Assembly (NCBI RefSeq): GCF_014645835.1
Contig: NZ_BMMM01000008.1
Coordinates: 116,900 to 180,899 of the forward strand
DNA from: Streptomyces albiflavescens
GTDB lineage: Bacteria > Actinomycetota > Actinomycetes > Streptomycetales > Streptomycetaceae
Length of the DNA stretch: 64,000 bases
Direction of reading: 5' to 3'
Shown here: piece after piece, positions 1 through 7,405 of the stretch
How the letters are laid out: every line of letters begins with the position of its first letter
How positions within the stretch are numbered: position 1 is the stretch's first letter
Position numbers and translations under genes: made by a program
The notes under the pieces: generated by a model
Database searches by the model: none
What the model was told of the DNA's origin: nothing
Seen by the model: the letters and a program-made list of their open reading frames with translations, nothing else

Positions 1-1222
1 CGTACGCCAGGTACAGCATCACGATGCAGGTGGTGCCGATCGCCAGGAACGCGTCCGGGGAGACGAAGTCGAGGAGCAGCAGAGCGGCGGCGAGGATGCC
101 GACGACCAGGGCGGGGGCGCTCGGCATGCCGGTGCGCGGGTTGACCTTGGCGAGGCGGCGGGAGAAGGGGAGCTGGTTGTCGCGGGCCATCGAGAAGAGC
201 ATGCGGCAGGCGGCCGTCTGGATCGCCAGCGTCGCCACCGCGATGGCCACCACCACGTCGGCGAGCAGCGCACGGCCGACCCCGTCACCGAGGCTGCTGG
301 TCAGGACGTAGCTCAGGCCGTCGACACCCAGGTGCCCGTCCGTGAGGCTGGGCGCCGCCAGCAGTCCGCCGAGGACGATCAGCCCACCGAGCAGGCCCGC
401 GGCGCCGAGCGCGGTGAGGATCGTACGGGGCGCGGTACGGCGCGGGTTGTGGGTCTCCTCGCTCATCTCGCCGGCGCTGTCGAAGCCGATCATCACGTAC
501 GCGGCCATGAACGACCCCACCATGAGCGCCCCGAAGAGGCCGGTGCTGCCCTCGCCGGTGTGGAAGGTGATGCCGGGGGAGCGCTCGGAGTGTGTGAGCA
601 GCAGCACGATGATCAGGACCGCGCCGATGATCTCGGCGGTCACGCCGATCCTGTTGATCGCGGACATCACACGGTTGTCGACGACGTTGACGAGGGTGGT
701 CAGGACCAGCAGGATCACGCCGAGCACGGCCGCGTTGGCGGCCCCGTCGGGACTCGTCGGCGCCGGATCGCTTCCCACCAGCTGGAAGCCGGACCAGATC
801 GCCGGCAGCACCATCTGCAGCGCCAGCGCCGCCGCCGCGACCACCACGATCTGCCCGATCACCATGATCCACCCGGCGAACCAGCCGAACGAGAGGTTCG
901 ACAGGCGGGACGACCACTGGTAGATCGCGCCCGAGAGCGGATAGCGCGCGGCCAGCTCCGCGAAGCACGCCGCGACCAGCAACTGGCCCACCAGCACGGC
1001 GGGCCAGGTCCAGAAGAAGACCGGACCGCCGAACGCGTACCCGAAGGCGAAGAACTGGAAGACGGTGGTGAGGACGGAGATGAAGGAGAACCCGGCGGCG
1101 AACGAGGCGTACCGGCCGAGGCTGCGGTGCAGCTCCTGGCGGTAGCCGAACTCGGCCAGGGAGCGGTCCCCGGAGGACTCCGGAGGGTCGGGGCGTACGT
1201 CGGAGGGGGCGGTGGTGGTCAC
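1..1222 (-). CDS. APC-family amino acid permease (C-terminus outside window)
   Basis: Integral membrane transporter of the amino acid-polyamine-organocation superfamily, probably importing an amino acid or amine. About 407 residues are visible. The gene runs off the window edge, so the last transmembrane segments and the stop codon are missing. Hydrophobic segments follow one another from residue 40 onward. The motif YPLSGAIYQW near residue 95 and the cytoplasmic loop FSMARDNQLPFSRRLAKVNP are typical of GABA/choline-type APC permeases. I chose the GTG at 1222 because the reading frame keeps streptomycete codon bias up to it and a purine-rich AGGCAGG stretch lies just upstream. It is divergent from the PadR gene at 1487. 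The substrate cannot be read from sequence. Confidence 0.85.
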   Translation of the reverse strand, partial: MTTTAPSDVRPDPPESSGDRSLAEFGYRQELHRSLGRYASFAAGFSFISVLTTVFQFFAFGYAFGGPVFFWTWPAVLVGQLLVAACFAELAARYPLSGAIYQWSSRLSNLSFGWFAGWIMVIGQIVVVAAAALALQMVLPAIWSGFQLVGSDPAPTSPDGAANAAVLGVILLVLTTLVNVVDNRVMSAINRIGVTAEIIGAVLIIVLLLTHSERSPGITFHTGEGSTGLFGALMVGSFMAAYVMIGFDSAGEMSEETHNPRRTAPRTILTALGAAGLLGGLIVLGGLLAAPSLTDGHLGVDGLSYVLTSSLGDGVGRALLADVVVAIAVATLAIQTAACRMLFSMARDNQLPFSRRLAKVNPRTGMPSAPALVVGILAAALLLLDFVSPDAFLAIGTTCIVMLYLAY

Positions 1223-1401
1223 GGCGGCACCTGCCTTCGGCGCGGAAGGATGGGCGGGATCCTGGTGGGGCCCGGGCGGCCGCGGACGCGGCGCCGGGAT
1301 TCCTGTCGGGTGACAGAAATTAGGGAGACCCTGTTTCGCTCGCGTGACGCGGCCATGTCGGCGGCGGGCCTAAGTCCTCACGCCCTTGCCATCTCCATCC
1401 G

Positions 1402-1419
1402 GACGCGATACATCGTGTC
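1402..1419. promoter_or_regulatory. Inverted repeat, candidate PadR operator
   Basis: An 18-bp imperfect palindrome, GACGCGATACATCGTGTC, pairs at 7 of 9 positions. It lies directly upstream of the -35 element of the PadR-family gene. PadR repressors usually control themselves and an adjacent exporter through such dyads, so this is a reasonable autoregulatory site. That role is inferred from position only. Confidence 0.45.
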
Positions 1420-1421
1420 TA

Positions 1422-1451
1422 TTGACTCCTGCTTCGGATACGCGATATGTT
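1422..1451 (+). promoter_or_regulatory. Promoter of the PadR regulator gene
   Basis: TTGACT at 1422-1427 and TATGTT at 1446-1451 are separated by 18 bp, a good match to the vegetative sigma consensus of streptomycetes. A short leader would follow before the GAGGTGAG ribosome binding site and the GTG start at 1487. Confidence 0.5.
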
Positions 1452-1486
1452 CGTCCGCGGATATTCGGGGGCGAGGTGAGATCGTC

Positions 1487-2137
1487 GTGGCGACGAAGCG
1501 CAGGAAGCTGAGCAATCCGCTGGCACTCGCGGTCATGGTGCTGCTCACCGAGCGGTCGATGCACCCGTACGAGATCGCCCAGACCCTGCGCCGACGTGGC
1601 AAGGATGCCAGCCTGAAGATCAACTACGGCTCGCTCTACACCGTCGTGCAGAACCTGGAGAAGCACGGCTTCGTCGAGGTCGCGGAAGTGCAGCGGCAGG
1701 GCAACCGCCCCGAGCGCACCCTCTACGGCATCACCGACGCCGGACGTGAAGAGGCCACGGAATGGCTGTCGGACCTCCTCGCCGTCCCGGCGCAGGAGTA
1801 TCCGATCTTCGAGGCCGCGCTCTCACTGATGGGCGTACTCCACCCCGACGAGGTGGCCCGCCTGCTGGCGGAGCGGCTGAACATGCTGGAGGTGCGGGCC
1901 GCGAGCCTGCGCGGCGGCATGGAGAAGCTCTACGAGACGCTGCCCCGGCTCTTCCTGATCGAGTCCGAGTTCAAGCTGCACATGATCGACGCGGAGGCCG
2001 CGTGGGTCCGCGGCTTCCTGGCGGAGGTCACGGCGGGCACGTTTCCCGGAGTCAAGGAGTGGCGGACCTTCAACGAGACGGGGGAGGTCCCCGAGGAATA
2101 CCGGAATCTGGAGGACGGCGACGTCGAGAGACCGTAG
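1487..2137 (+). CDS. PadR family transcriptional regulator
   Basis: A 216-residue DNA-binding repressor of the PadR family. The N-terminal winged helix (residues 10-85) contains the typical pattern HPYEIAQTLRRRG, then INYGSLYTVVQNLEKHG, then the wing with RTLYGITDAGREE. The C-terminal half is the helical dimerisation domain. The GTG at 1487 is preceded at good spacing by GAGGTGAG, and codon bias decays upstream of it, although the open frame extends much further back. It sits 188 bp upstream of an ABC exporter pair in the same direction, the usual arrangement in which PadR represses a drug-type exporter. Its inducer is unknown. Confidence 0.88.
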   Translation: MATKRRKLSNPLALAVMVLLTERSMHPYEIAQTLRRRGKDASLKINYGSLYTVVQNLEKHGFVEVAEVQRQGNRPERTLYGITDAGREEATEWLSDLLAVPAQEYPIFEAALSLMGVLHPDEVARLLAERLNMLEVRAASLRGGMEKLYETLPRLFLIESEFKLHMIDAEAAWVRGFLAEVTAGTFPGVKEWRTFNETGEVPEEYRNLEDGDVERP

Positions 2138-2325
2138 CCGAACAGAGAAAGACCCCGGCAGAGCTGTTGCAGCAGCCCCGCCAGGGTCTCGAACCCCGAA
2201 CTGAATCCGCCGCGAGGCAGTTCCAGGCGATCGAGGTGCGGCACACCCAGGATAGCCCGGCGCTCTTCACGCGGATCGGCTCGGCCCTGCCCGAGATCAC
2301 CCGCTCACACAGGAGAGCAGTCGTC

Positions 2326-3339
2326 ATGAGTACCCGTGCGCCCGCAGTCGAGGCGCGTCAGCTGATCAAGACCTATCCCGGAGACGTCACCGCGCTCGGC
2401 GGCATGGACGTCACCGTCGAGCCCGGCACCGTCTTCGGACTGCTCGGTCCGAACGGTGCGGGCAAGTCCACCACCGTCAAGATCCTCACCACTCTGGCCC
2501 GCCCCGATTCGGGCATCGCGACCGTCGCGGGCCACGACGTGCTGCGCCACCCGGACCGGGTGCGCCGCGCGATCGGCGTGGTCGCCCAGAGCTCGGGCGC
2601 CGACCCGGTGGCGACCGGCCGGGAGAACCTCCAACTCCAGGGCAGGCTCTACGGATTGAAGGGTGCCGGGCTGCATCGCCGAGTGGATGAGCTCCTCGAC
2701 CGCTTCACGCTTGCCGACGCCGCGAAGCGCCAGGTCAAGGGCTACTCCGGGGGGATGCTGCGACGCCTGGACGTGGCGCTCGGCCTGGTCCACCGCCCCG
2801 AGGTGCTCTTCCTCGACGAGCCGACCACCGGTCTCGACCCCGAGGCGCGCACCGCGATGTGGGACGAGATCGCCCGCCTCGCCGGCGACGAGGGCCTGAC
2901 GATCCTGCTCACCACGCACTACCTCGAGGAGGCCGACCGGCTCGCCGAGCGCATCGCGATCGTCGACCGCGGCCGAGTCGTGGTCGAGGGCACCCCGGAT
3001 GATCTGAAGGGCGAACTCCGCGGAGATGCCGTCCACGTGGAGCTGCGCGACGCGGTCGGCGAAGCCGGTCGTACGCTGCTGAGCGGCGCCCTCACCCGGC
3101 TGCCCGGCGTGCACGAGGCACTGTTCGACGGCCGCCGCATCAGCGTCCGCGCCGACGACGGGGCCGCCGCGGTGCCCGCCCTGCTCGGGGCGCTCGAGCG
3201 CGCTGGGGTCGGCGTCGTCGCCGCCACCGTCGCTCGCCCCTCGCTCGACGACGTCTATCTGCGCTACGCGGGCCGCCGTTACTCCGAGGCCGAAGCGGAA
3301 GGCGCCGACAGCCTTGTCCTCACCGGAGGTGCCCGATGA
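2326..3339 (+). CDS. ABC exporter ATP-binding protein, DrrA-like
   Basis: The 337-residue nucleotide-binding subunit of an ABC-2 type exporter of the daunorubicin-resistance (DrrA) class. Walker A GPNGAGKST is at residues 41-49, the signature YSGGM at 140-144, Walker B VLFLDE at 160-165 and the switch histidine near 198. Beyond residue 225 comes the C-terminal extension typical of DrrA-type proteins, ending with the SLDDVYLRYAG element. The ATG at 2326 has AGGAG eleven bases upstream. Its stop overlaps the ATG of the permease gene (ATGA), indicating translational coupling. With the PadR gene upstream it forms a probable regulated efflux operon. The exported compound is unknown. Confidence 0.9.
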   Translation: MSTRAPAVEARQLIKTYPGDVTALGGMDVTVEPGTVFGLLGPNGAGKSTTVKILTTLARPDSGIATVAGHDVLRHPDRVRRAIGVVAQSSGADPVATGRENLQLQGRLYGLKGAGLHRRVDELLDRFTLADAAKRQVKGYSGGMLRRLDVALGLVHRPEVLFLDEPTTGLDPEARTAMWDEIARLAGDEGLTILLTTHYLEEADRLAERIAIVDRGRVVVEGTPDDLKGELRGDAVHVELRDAVGEAGRTLLSGALTRLPGVHEALFDGRRISVRADDGAAAVPALLGALERAGVGVVAATVARPSLDDVYLRYAGRRYSEAEAEGADSLVLTGGAR

Positions 3340-4112
3340 GTACCGCCGTCTCGCAGACCTGGTACATGACCCAGCGTCAACTCATGGTGTTCGTACGGCA
3401 GCCCGCGTACCTGCTGATCACCTTGATCCAGCCGGTGGTCTGGCTGTTCCTGTTCGGCAACCTCTTCAAGAAGGTCGTCGAGCTCGGCGGCTTCGGCACC
3501 ACCTCGTATCTGGACTATCTCGTACCCGGCGTCGTCGTGATGAGCGCGCTCAGCTCCAACATGTGGGCGGGCATGACCACGCTCGACGAGATCCAGCGGG
3601 GCACGCTCAACCGGTTCCTGACCACGCCCGTCAGCCGGGCGGCCCTGATGAACGGCAATGTCGTCAACAACGGCCTGGTCACCGCGTTGCAGTCGGTCAT
3701 CATCGTGCTGCTCGGACTGCTCGGCGGCGCCGACTACCCGGGCGGGATCGGCGGCGTCGCGATCTTGATCATCGCCTCGGTGCTGCTCGGCACGATCTTC
3801 GGGGCGCTCTCCAACGCGCTGGGCATGCTGGTCCGGGAGCGGGAGTCCATCATTGGCATCAACACTTTCCTGCTGCTGCCGCTGACGTTCCTGTCCTCGG
3901 CCTTCATGGCCCCGTCCCAGATGCCCGGCTGGATGCGGCACATCGCCGACTTCAACCCGCTCAACTGGGCGATGGTGGCGGGCCGTTCGGCGCTGTCCGC
4001 CCACCCGGACTGGGGTGACGTCTTCAGCCGGGGCGGCGCGCTGCTCGCTCTCGCGGTGGCGGCGGTGTGGCTTTCGATCCGCACGTTCCGGTCGTACCAG
4101 CGGTCGGTGTGA
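3336..4112 (+). CDS. ABC-2 type exporter permease, DrrB-like
   Basis: The 258-residue membrane subunit of the exporter whose ATPase is encoded just upstream. About six hydrophobic segments are visible, including residues 22-45, 55-80, 105-130 and 138-165. The conserved ABC-2 element PLTFLSSAFMAPSQMPGW precedes the last segments. The length matches the DrrB family. Its start codon overlaps the stop of the ATPase gene, so the two products are probably made in equal amounts and assemble as a full transporter of two ATPases and two permeases. Transcription probably ends at the strong hairpin at 4202-4236. Confidence 0.9.
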   Translation: MSTAVSQTWYMTQRQLMVFVRQPAYLLITLIQPVVWLFLFGNLFKKVVELGGFGTTSYLDYLVPGVVVMSALSSNMWAGMTTLDEIQRGTLNRFLTTPVSRAALMNGNVVNNGLVTALQSVIIVLLGLLGGADYPGGIGGVAILIIASVLLGTIFGALSNALGMLVRERESIIGINTFLLLPLTFLSSAFMAPSQMPGWMRHIADFNPLNWAMVAGRSALSAHPDWGDVFSRGGALLALAVAAVWLSIRTFRSYQRSV

Positions 4113-4113
4113 G

Positions 4114-4216
4114 GCGGTTGACCAGGAGACGGCCATCAAGCGGTTGACCAGAGGGGCGGCCACGGGGCCGATGACCAGGAGGCCGCCACCTGACGGTTGA
4201 CCAGGAGGCGGCCACC
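4114..4216. repeat. Four degenerate copies of a 20-23 bp repeat at the exporter 3' end
   Basis: A unit close to CGGTTGACCAGGAGGCGGCC occurs at 4114-4135, 4141-4162, 4170-4190 and 4194-4216, starting just after the permease stop codon. Each copy contains TGACCAG. The last copy forms the left arm of the terminator hairpin, so the array looks like duplication of one half of a terminator. Confidence 0.75.
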
Positions 4217-4236
4217 GAGCAGGTGGCCGCCTCCTG
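4202..4236. terminator. Bidirectional intrinsic terminator
   Basis: A perfect 15-bp inverted repeat (4202-4216 with 4222-4236) encloses a 5-nt GAGCA loop. It lies between the convergent ends of the exporter permease gene and the siderophore-interacting protein gene, so it can serve both. As is usual in streptomycetes there is no strong U-tract. Confidence 0.85.
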
Positions 4237-4256
4237 TCACTCATGTCCCCGAGCGC

Positions 4257-5093
4257 TTACGCGGACGCCTCCTGCTCGGCCTCCACCTGCGCGTTCCACT
4301 CGCGCTTCGCCGCCTGCCAGCCGTCCTCGTTGTGCCCGAGACGCCAGTAGCCGGTGATCGACAGGTCCTCGCGCGGGATCTCGCGCTCGACCCGCAGCAG
4401 TTGGCGCAGCTCCTTCACGAATCCCGCCTCGCCGTGCACGAACGCGTGCACCCGGCCCTCGGGGAACGCGAGGGCGCGGACGGCCTCGACCAGGGCTTCG
4501 CCAAGGGGCCGGTCGCCGCGGTGCAGCCAGACGACCTCCACGTCGGAGTCGATCTTCTGCTCCTCCTCGGGGCCCGAGACCTCGACGAAGGCATGGGCCA
4601 CCGCGCCGTCGGGCAGCGCCTCCAGAGCGGCCGCGATGGCGGGCAGCGCGCTCTCGTCACCGGCCAGCAGATGCCAGTCGGCGCTCGCGTCGGGCGCGTA
4701 CGCACCGCCGGGGCCCATGAACCGTACGACCTCGCCCGGCTGGACCCGGGCGGCCCACGGACCGGCCAGACCCTCGTCGCCGTGAATCACGAAGTCCAAA
4801 GTCAACTCGCGCACCTCGGGGTCCCAGGCACGCACGGTGTAGGTCCGGGTCACCGGCCACTGGTCGCGCGGGAACTCCTCGCGAACGCGCTGCATGTCGA
4901 AGGGCTCGGGGTAGGTGACACCCTCGGCGCCGAACAGCAGCTTCACATAGTGGTCGGTACTGCCGCCCGCGGTGAACTCGGCCAAGCCGTCGCCGCCGAG
5001 CACGACCCGCTGCATGTGCGGGGTCAGTCGCTCGGTCCGCACCACCTGCGCGGAGTGGGGCTTCCGGGGCTTGCGTGCCGGGCGCTCTGCCAT
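4257..5093 (-). CDS. Siderophore-interacting protein (FAD-dependent ferric reductase)
   Basis: A 278-residue cytoplasmic flavoprotein of the SIP family (ViuB/YqjH-like), which reduces Fe3+ in imported ferric siderophores so that iron is released. The N-terminal half is a flavin-binding barrel with the RTYTVR signature at residues 83-88. The middle carries the GDESALPAIAAALEALP segment of the NAD(P)H-binding region, and the C-terminus ends with the family motif SITGYWRLGHNEDGW. It stands alone on the minus strand, convergent with the exporter. An iron-box sequence at 5116-5134 just upstream of the start predicts repression by a DmdR/IdeR regulator under iron-replete conditions. Confidence 0.92.
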   Translation of the reverse strand: MAERPARKPRKPHSAQVVRTERLTPHMQRVVLGGDGLAEFTAGGSTDHYVKLLFGAEGVTYPEPFDMQRVREEFPRDQWPVTRTYTVRAWDPEVRELTLDFVIHGDEGLAGPWAARVQPGEVVRFMGPGGAYAPDASADWHLLAGDESALPAIAAALEALPDGAVAHAFVEVSGPEEEQKIDSDVEVVWLHRGDRPLGEALVEAVRALAFPEGRVHAFVHGEAGFVKELRQLLRVEREIPREDLSITGYWRLGHNEDGWQAAKREWNAQVEAEQEASA

Positions 5094-5115
5094 GACGGCC
5101 TCCTAGTTCACATGC

Positions 5116-5134
5116 TTAGGCTTACCTAAGTTAG
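5116..5134 (-). promoter_or_regulatory. Iron box (DmdR/IdeR operator)
   Basis: Read on the minus strand, CTAACTTAGGTAAGCCTAAG closely resembles the actinobacterial iron box TTAGGTTAGGCTAACCTAA, with both TTAGG and CCTAA core elements intact. It sits about 23 bp upstream of the siderophore-interacting protein start, where a bound repressor would block transcription. Confidence 0.8.
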
Positions 5135-5194
5135 CACCCTTCCCTCTGCGCGACCTATGCGTGAAGCGGTACTGCCTATGCCTGAAGAGTTCAT

Positions 5195-6136
5195 CTATGT
5201 CTGCAGAGTCGAGAGCAACCGCTGCAACGAGCCGCCCAATCCCCAGCGTACGGCGAGTTCGTCCACTGCGGCCGGGTCGCGCGGCGCGTGCGGCAGCACT
5301 GTGTCGACGTCCGGCAGGGGGACGTCGCCGGCGACCTTGACGACCTTGGGAGCGACGGCGACATACGGCCGCGACTCGTCGAGGCGCTTGCGCTGCGAAG
5401 GAGTCAGCTTGGCCTTCGGGTCGTCGACCGCGGCCATGATCCCGGCCAGGTCGCCGAATTCGGCGAGCAGCTTGGCGGCCGTCTTCTCGCCGATGCCGGG
5501 CACGCCGGGCAGACCGTCGCTCGGGTCGCCGCGCAGCAGCGCCAGATCCGCGTAACCCGGGCCGTCCACGCCGTACTTCTCGCGCAGCCAGGCCTCGTCG
5601 GTGAGCTGGAGCGTGCCGACGCCCTTGAGGGGATACAGGACGCGCACCCCCCGCTTGTCGTCGACGAGTTGGTAGAGGTCGCGATCGCCGGTGACGATGT
5701 CGACCGGGCCCGTGGCCCGCCCGGTGAACGTGCCGATCACATCGTCCGCCTCGTACCCCTCGACCCCCACACGCGCGATGCCCAGGGCGTCCAGGACGTC
5801 CTCGATGATCGGTACCTGCGGCGACAGTGTGTCCGGTACCTCTTCCTCGTCCGGACCCACCTCATGCTCCTCGGCCACCCGGTGCGCCTTGTAGGAGGGG
5901 ATCAGGTCGACCCGCCACTGCGGGCGCCAGTCCGCGTCCATGCAGGCCACCAGGTCGTCGGGGTGGTGGTCCTTGACCAGGCGGTCGATGAATTCCAGCA
6001 GCCCCCGCACGGCGTTCACGGGTGTGCCGTCCGGGGCCTTCACGGATTCCGGGACGCCGAAATAGGCGCGGAAGTACAGCGAGGCGGTGTCGAGGAGCAT
6101 GAGTCGTCGAGTCTGCTGTGTCACGTTCCGCATCAT
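5195..6136 (-). CDS. 5'-3' exonuclease (DNA polymerase I N-terminal domain type)
   Basis: A 313-residue stand-alone FEN/XNI-type nuclease that would remove flaps or 5' ends from DNA. The metal-binding acidic clusters are visible: MLLDTASLYFRAYF near residue 15, ACMDADW, YEADDVIGTF and VTGDRDLYQL. The helix-hairpin-helix GLPGVPGIGEKTAAKLL that grips DNA follows. There is no polymerase domain, so it complements rather than duplicates polA. Several starts are possible. I use the ATG at 6136 because codon bias is lost upstream and the in-frame region beyond it overlaps the repeat array at 6141-6203. It is divergent from the betaine transporter genes. Confidence 0.85.
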   Translation of the reverse strand: MMRNVTQQTRRLMLLDTASLYFRAYFGVPESVKAPDGTPVNAVRGLLEFIDRLVKDHHPDDLVACMDADWRPQWRVDLIPSYKAHRVAEEHEVGPDEEEVPDTLSPQVPIIEDVLDALGIARVGVEGYEADDVIGTFTGRATGPVDIVTGDRDLYQLVDDKRGVRVLYPLKGVGTLQLTDEAWLREKYGVDGPGYADLALLRGDPSDGLPGVPGIGEKTAAKLLAEFGDLAGIMAAVDDPKAKLTPSQRKRLDESRPYVAVAPKVVKVAGDVPLPDVDTVLPHAPRDPAAVDELAVRWGLGGSLQRLLSTLQT

Positions 6137-6140
6137 GCCG

Positions 6141-6203
6141 TACGCCACTGACAGTGACCGTCTCGTACGCCACCGACCGCGACTTACGCCACTGACAGTG
6201 ACC
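6141..6203. repeat. Two identical 19-bp palindrome-bearing repeats plus a degenerate third
   Basis: TACGCCACTGACAGTGACC occurs at 6141-6159 and again identically at 6185-6203. A diverged copy lies at 6166-6184. The identical copies each contain the palindrome CACTGACAGTG (5-bp arms around one base). The array fills the gap between the divergent exonuclease and betaine-transporter genes, so it is a candidate operator cluster for either. No regulator can be named. Confidence 0.7.
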
Positions 6204-6316
6204 TGAACCACTCCTGTGTTTGCTCCGCGTAAGCGGGGGCAGGCGCGGCACCGGGGCGAACCCCGTTGTTCATTCAACCGTTCGCCTCGGTCCAAGCGTA
6301 CGAACGAGAGGCACAC

Positions 6317-7405
6317 GTGTCAGCCAGGCTAGAGGCCGAGCATCTGTACAAGGTGTTCGGGAGACGACCGGAACAGGCGGTGGAGCGGCTCCGGCAGGGA
6401 GCCGACCGTGAGGAACTGCGCGCCGACGGCACCACCGCCGCGGTGATCGAAGCCTCCTTCACGGTGGAGCCGGGCCAGATCTTCGTCGTCATGGGCCTGT
6501 CCGGATCCGGCAAGTCCACGTTGCTGCGGATGCTCAACGGACTTCTGGAGCCGACCGCCGGGCAGGTGCGCTTCGACGGCCAGGACCTGACCGCGCTCAG
6601 CGCCCGTGAGCTGCGCGAGGTCCGCTCGAAGAAGATCAGCATGGTCTTCCAGCACTTCGCGCTCTTCCCGCACCGCAGCGTCCTCGAGAACGCGGCGTAC
6701 GGCCTGGAGGTCCAGGGCGTGCCGAGCGCCGAGCGCAAGGAACGCGCCACCAAGGCTCTCGAACTGGCCGGGCTCGCGGGCTGGGAGAAGTCCTGGCCCG
6801 ACGAACTGTCCGGCGGTATGCAGCAGCGCGTGGGCCTGGCCCGCGCGCTCGCCACCGACGCCGATCTGCTGCTGATGGACGAGTCCTTCAGCGCGCTCGA
6901 CCCGCTGATCCGCCGCGACATGCAGGACCAGCTGATCGAGCTTCAGAAGAAGCTCAAGAAGACCATCGTCTTCATCACGCACGACCTCAACGAGGCGATG
7001 CGCCTGGGCGACCGGATCGCCGTCATGCGAGACGGCCGTATCGTGCAGATCGGCAGCGCCGAGGACATCCTGGTCCGCCCGGCCGACGACTACGTTGCCT
7101 CCTTCACCCAGGACGTCGACCGCTCCCGCGTACTGACCGCCGGCGCCGTCATGGACACGGACGTACACGGCGACGAGGCGGACTGCGCCTGCCAGACGGC
7201 CACGCCCGACACCTCCTTCGTGGACCTCTGCGCCCTCAGCGCCCGCCTGTCGCACCCGATTGCTGTGCTCGACAAGACCCGAAAGCTCGTCGGAGTCGTC
7301 CCGCGGCAGCGGCTCGTCGGCTTCCTAGGAGACGAGCAGGGCACGCCCGAACGCTGTGCCAGCCCGCGTGACCAGCGCGACGAGGCGGTGAAGGCCGGTG
7401 CCTAG
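6317..7405 (+). CDS. Glycine betaine/proline-type ABC transporter ATP-binding protein
   Basis: The 362-residue ATPase of a ProV/OpuAA-type osmoprotectant importer. Walker A GLSGSGKST is at residues 60-68, followed by the Q-loop VFQHFALFPH, the signature ELSGGMQQR and Walker B LLLMDE. The family-specific N-terminal helix containing YKVFG is present, and a C-terminal CBS-like remnant carries VLDKTRKLVGVV. I chose the GTG at 6317 because GAGAGG lies five bases upstream and homologous N-termini begin at this point. Its end overlaps the start of the permease gene by 8 bp. Osmotic control is expected for the family but is not directly visible here. Confidence 0.92.
   Translation: MSARLEAEHLYKVFGRRPEQAVERLRQGADREELRADGTTAAVIEASFTVEPGQIFVVMGLSGSGKSTLLRMLNGLLEPTAGQVRFDGQDLTALSARELREVRSKKISMVFQHFALFPHRSVLENAAYGLEVQGVPSAERKERATKALELAGLAGWEKSWPDELSGGMQQRVGLARALATDADLLLMDESFSALDPLIRRDMQDQLIELQKKLKKTIVFITHDLNEAMRLGDRIAVMRDGRIVQIGSAEDILVRPADDYVASFTQDVDRSRVLTAGAVMDTDVHGDEADCACQTATPDTSFVDLCALSARLSHPIAVLDKTRKLVGVVPRQRLVGFLGDEQGTPERCASPRDQRDEAVKAGA

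Noticed and set aside
332..1486. N-terminal extension of the PadR frame back to 332
   Set aside because: The region is antisense to the permease and the composition is not PadR-like; a proper ribosome binding site and GTG lie at 1473-1489.
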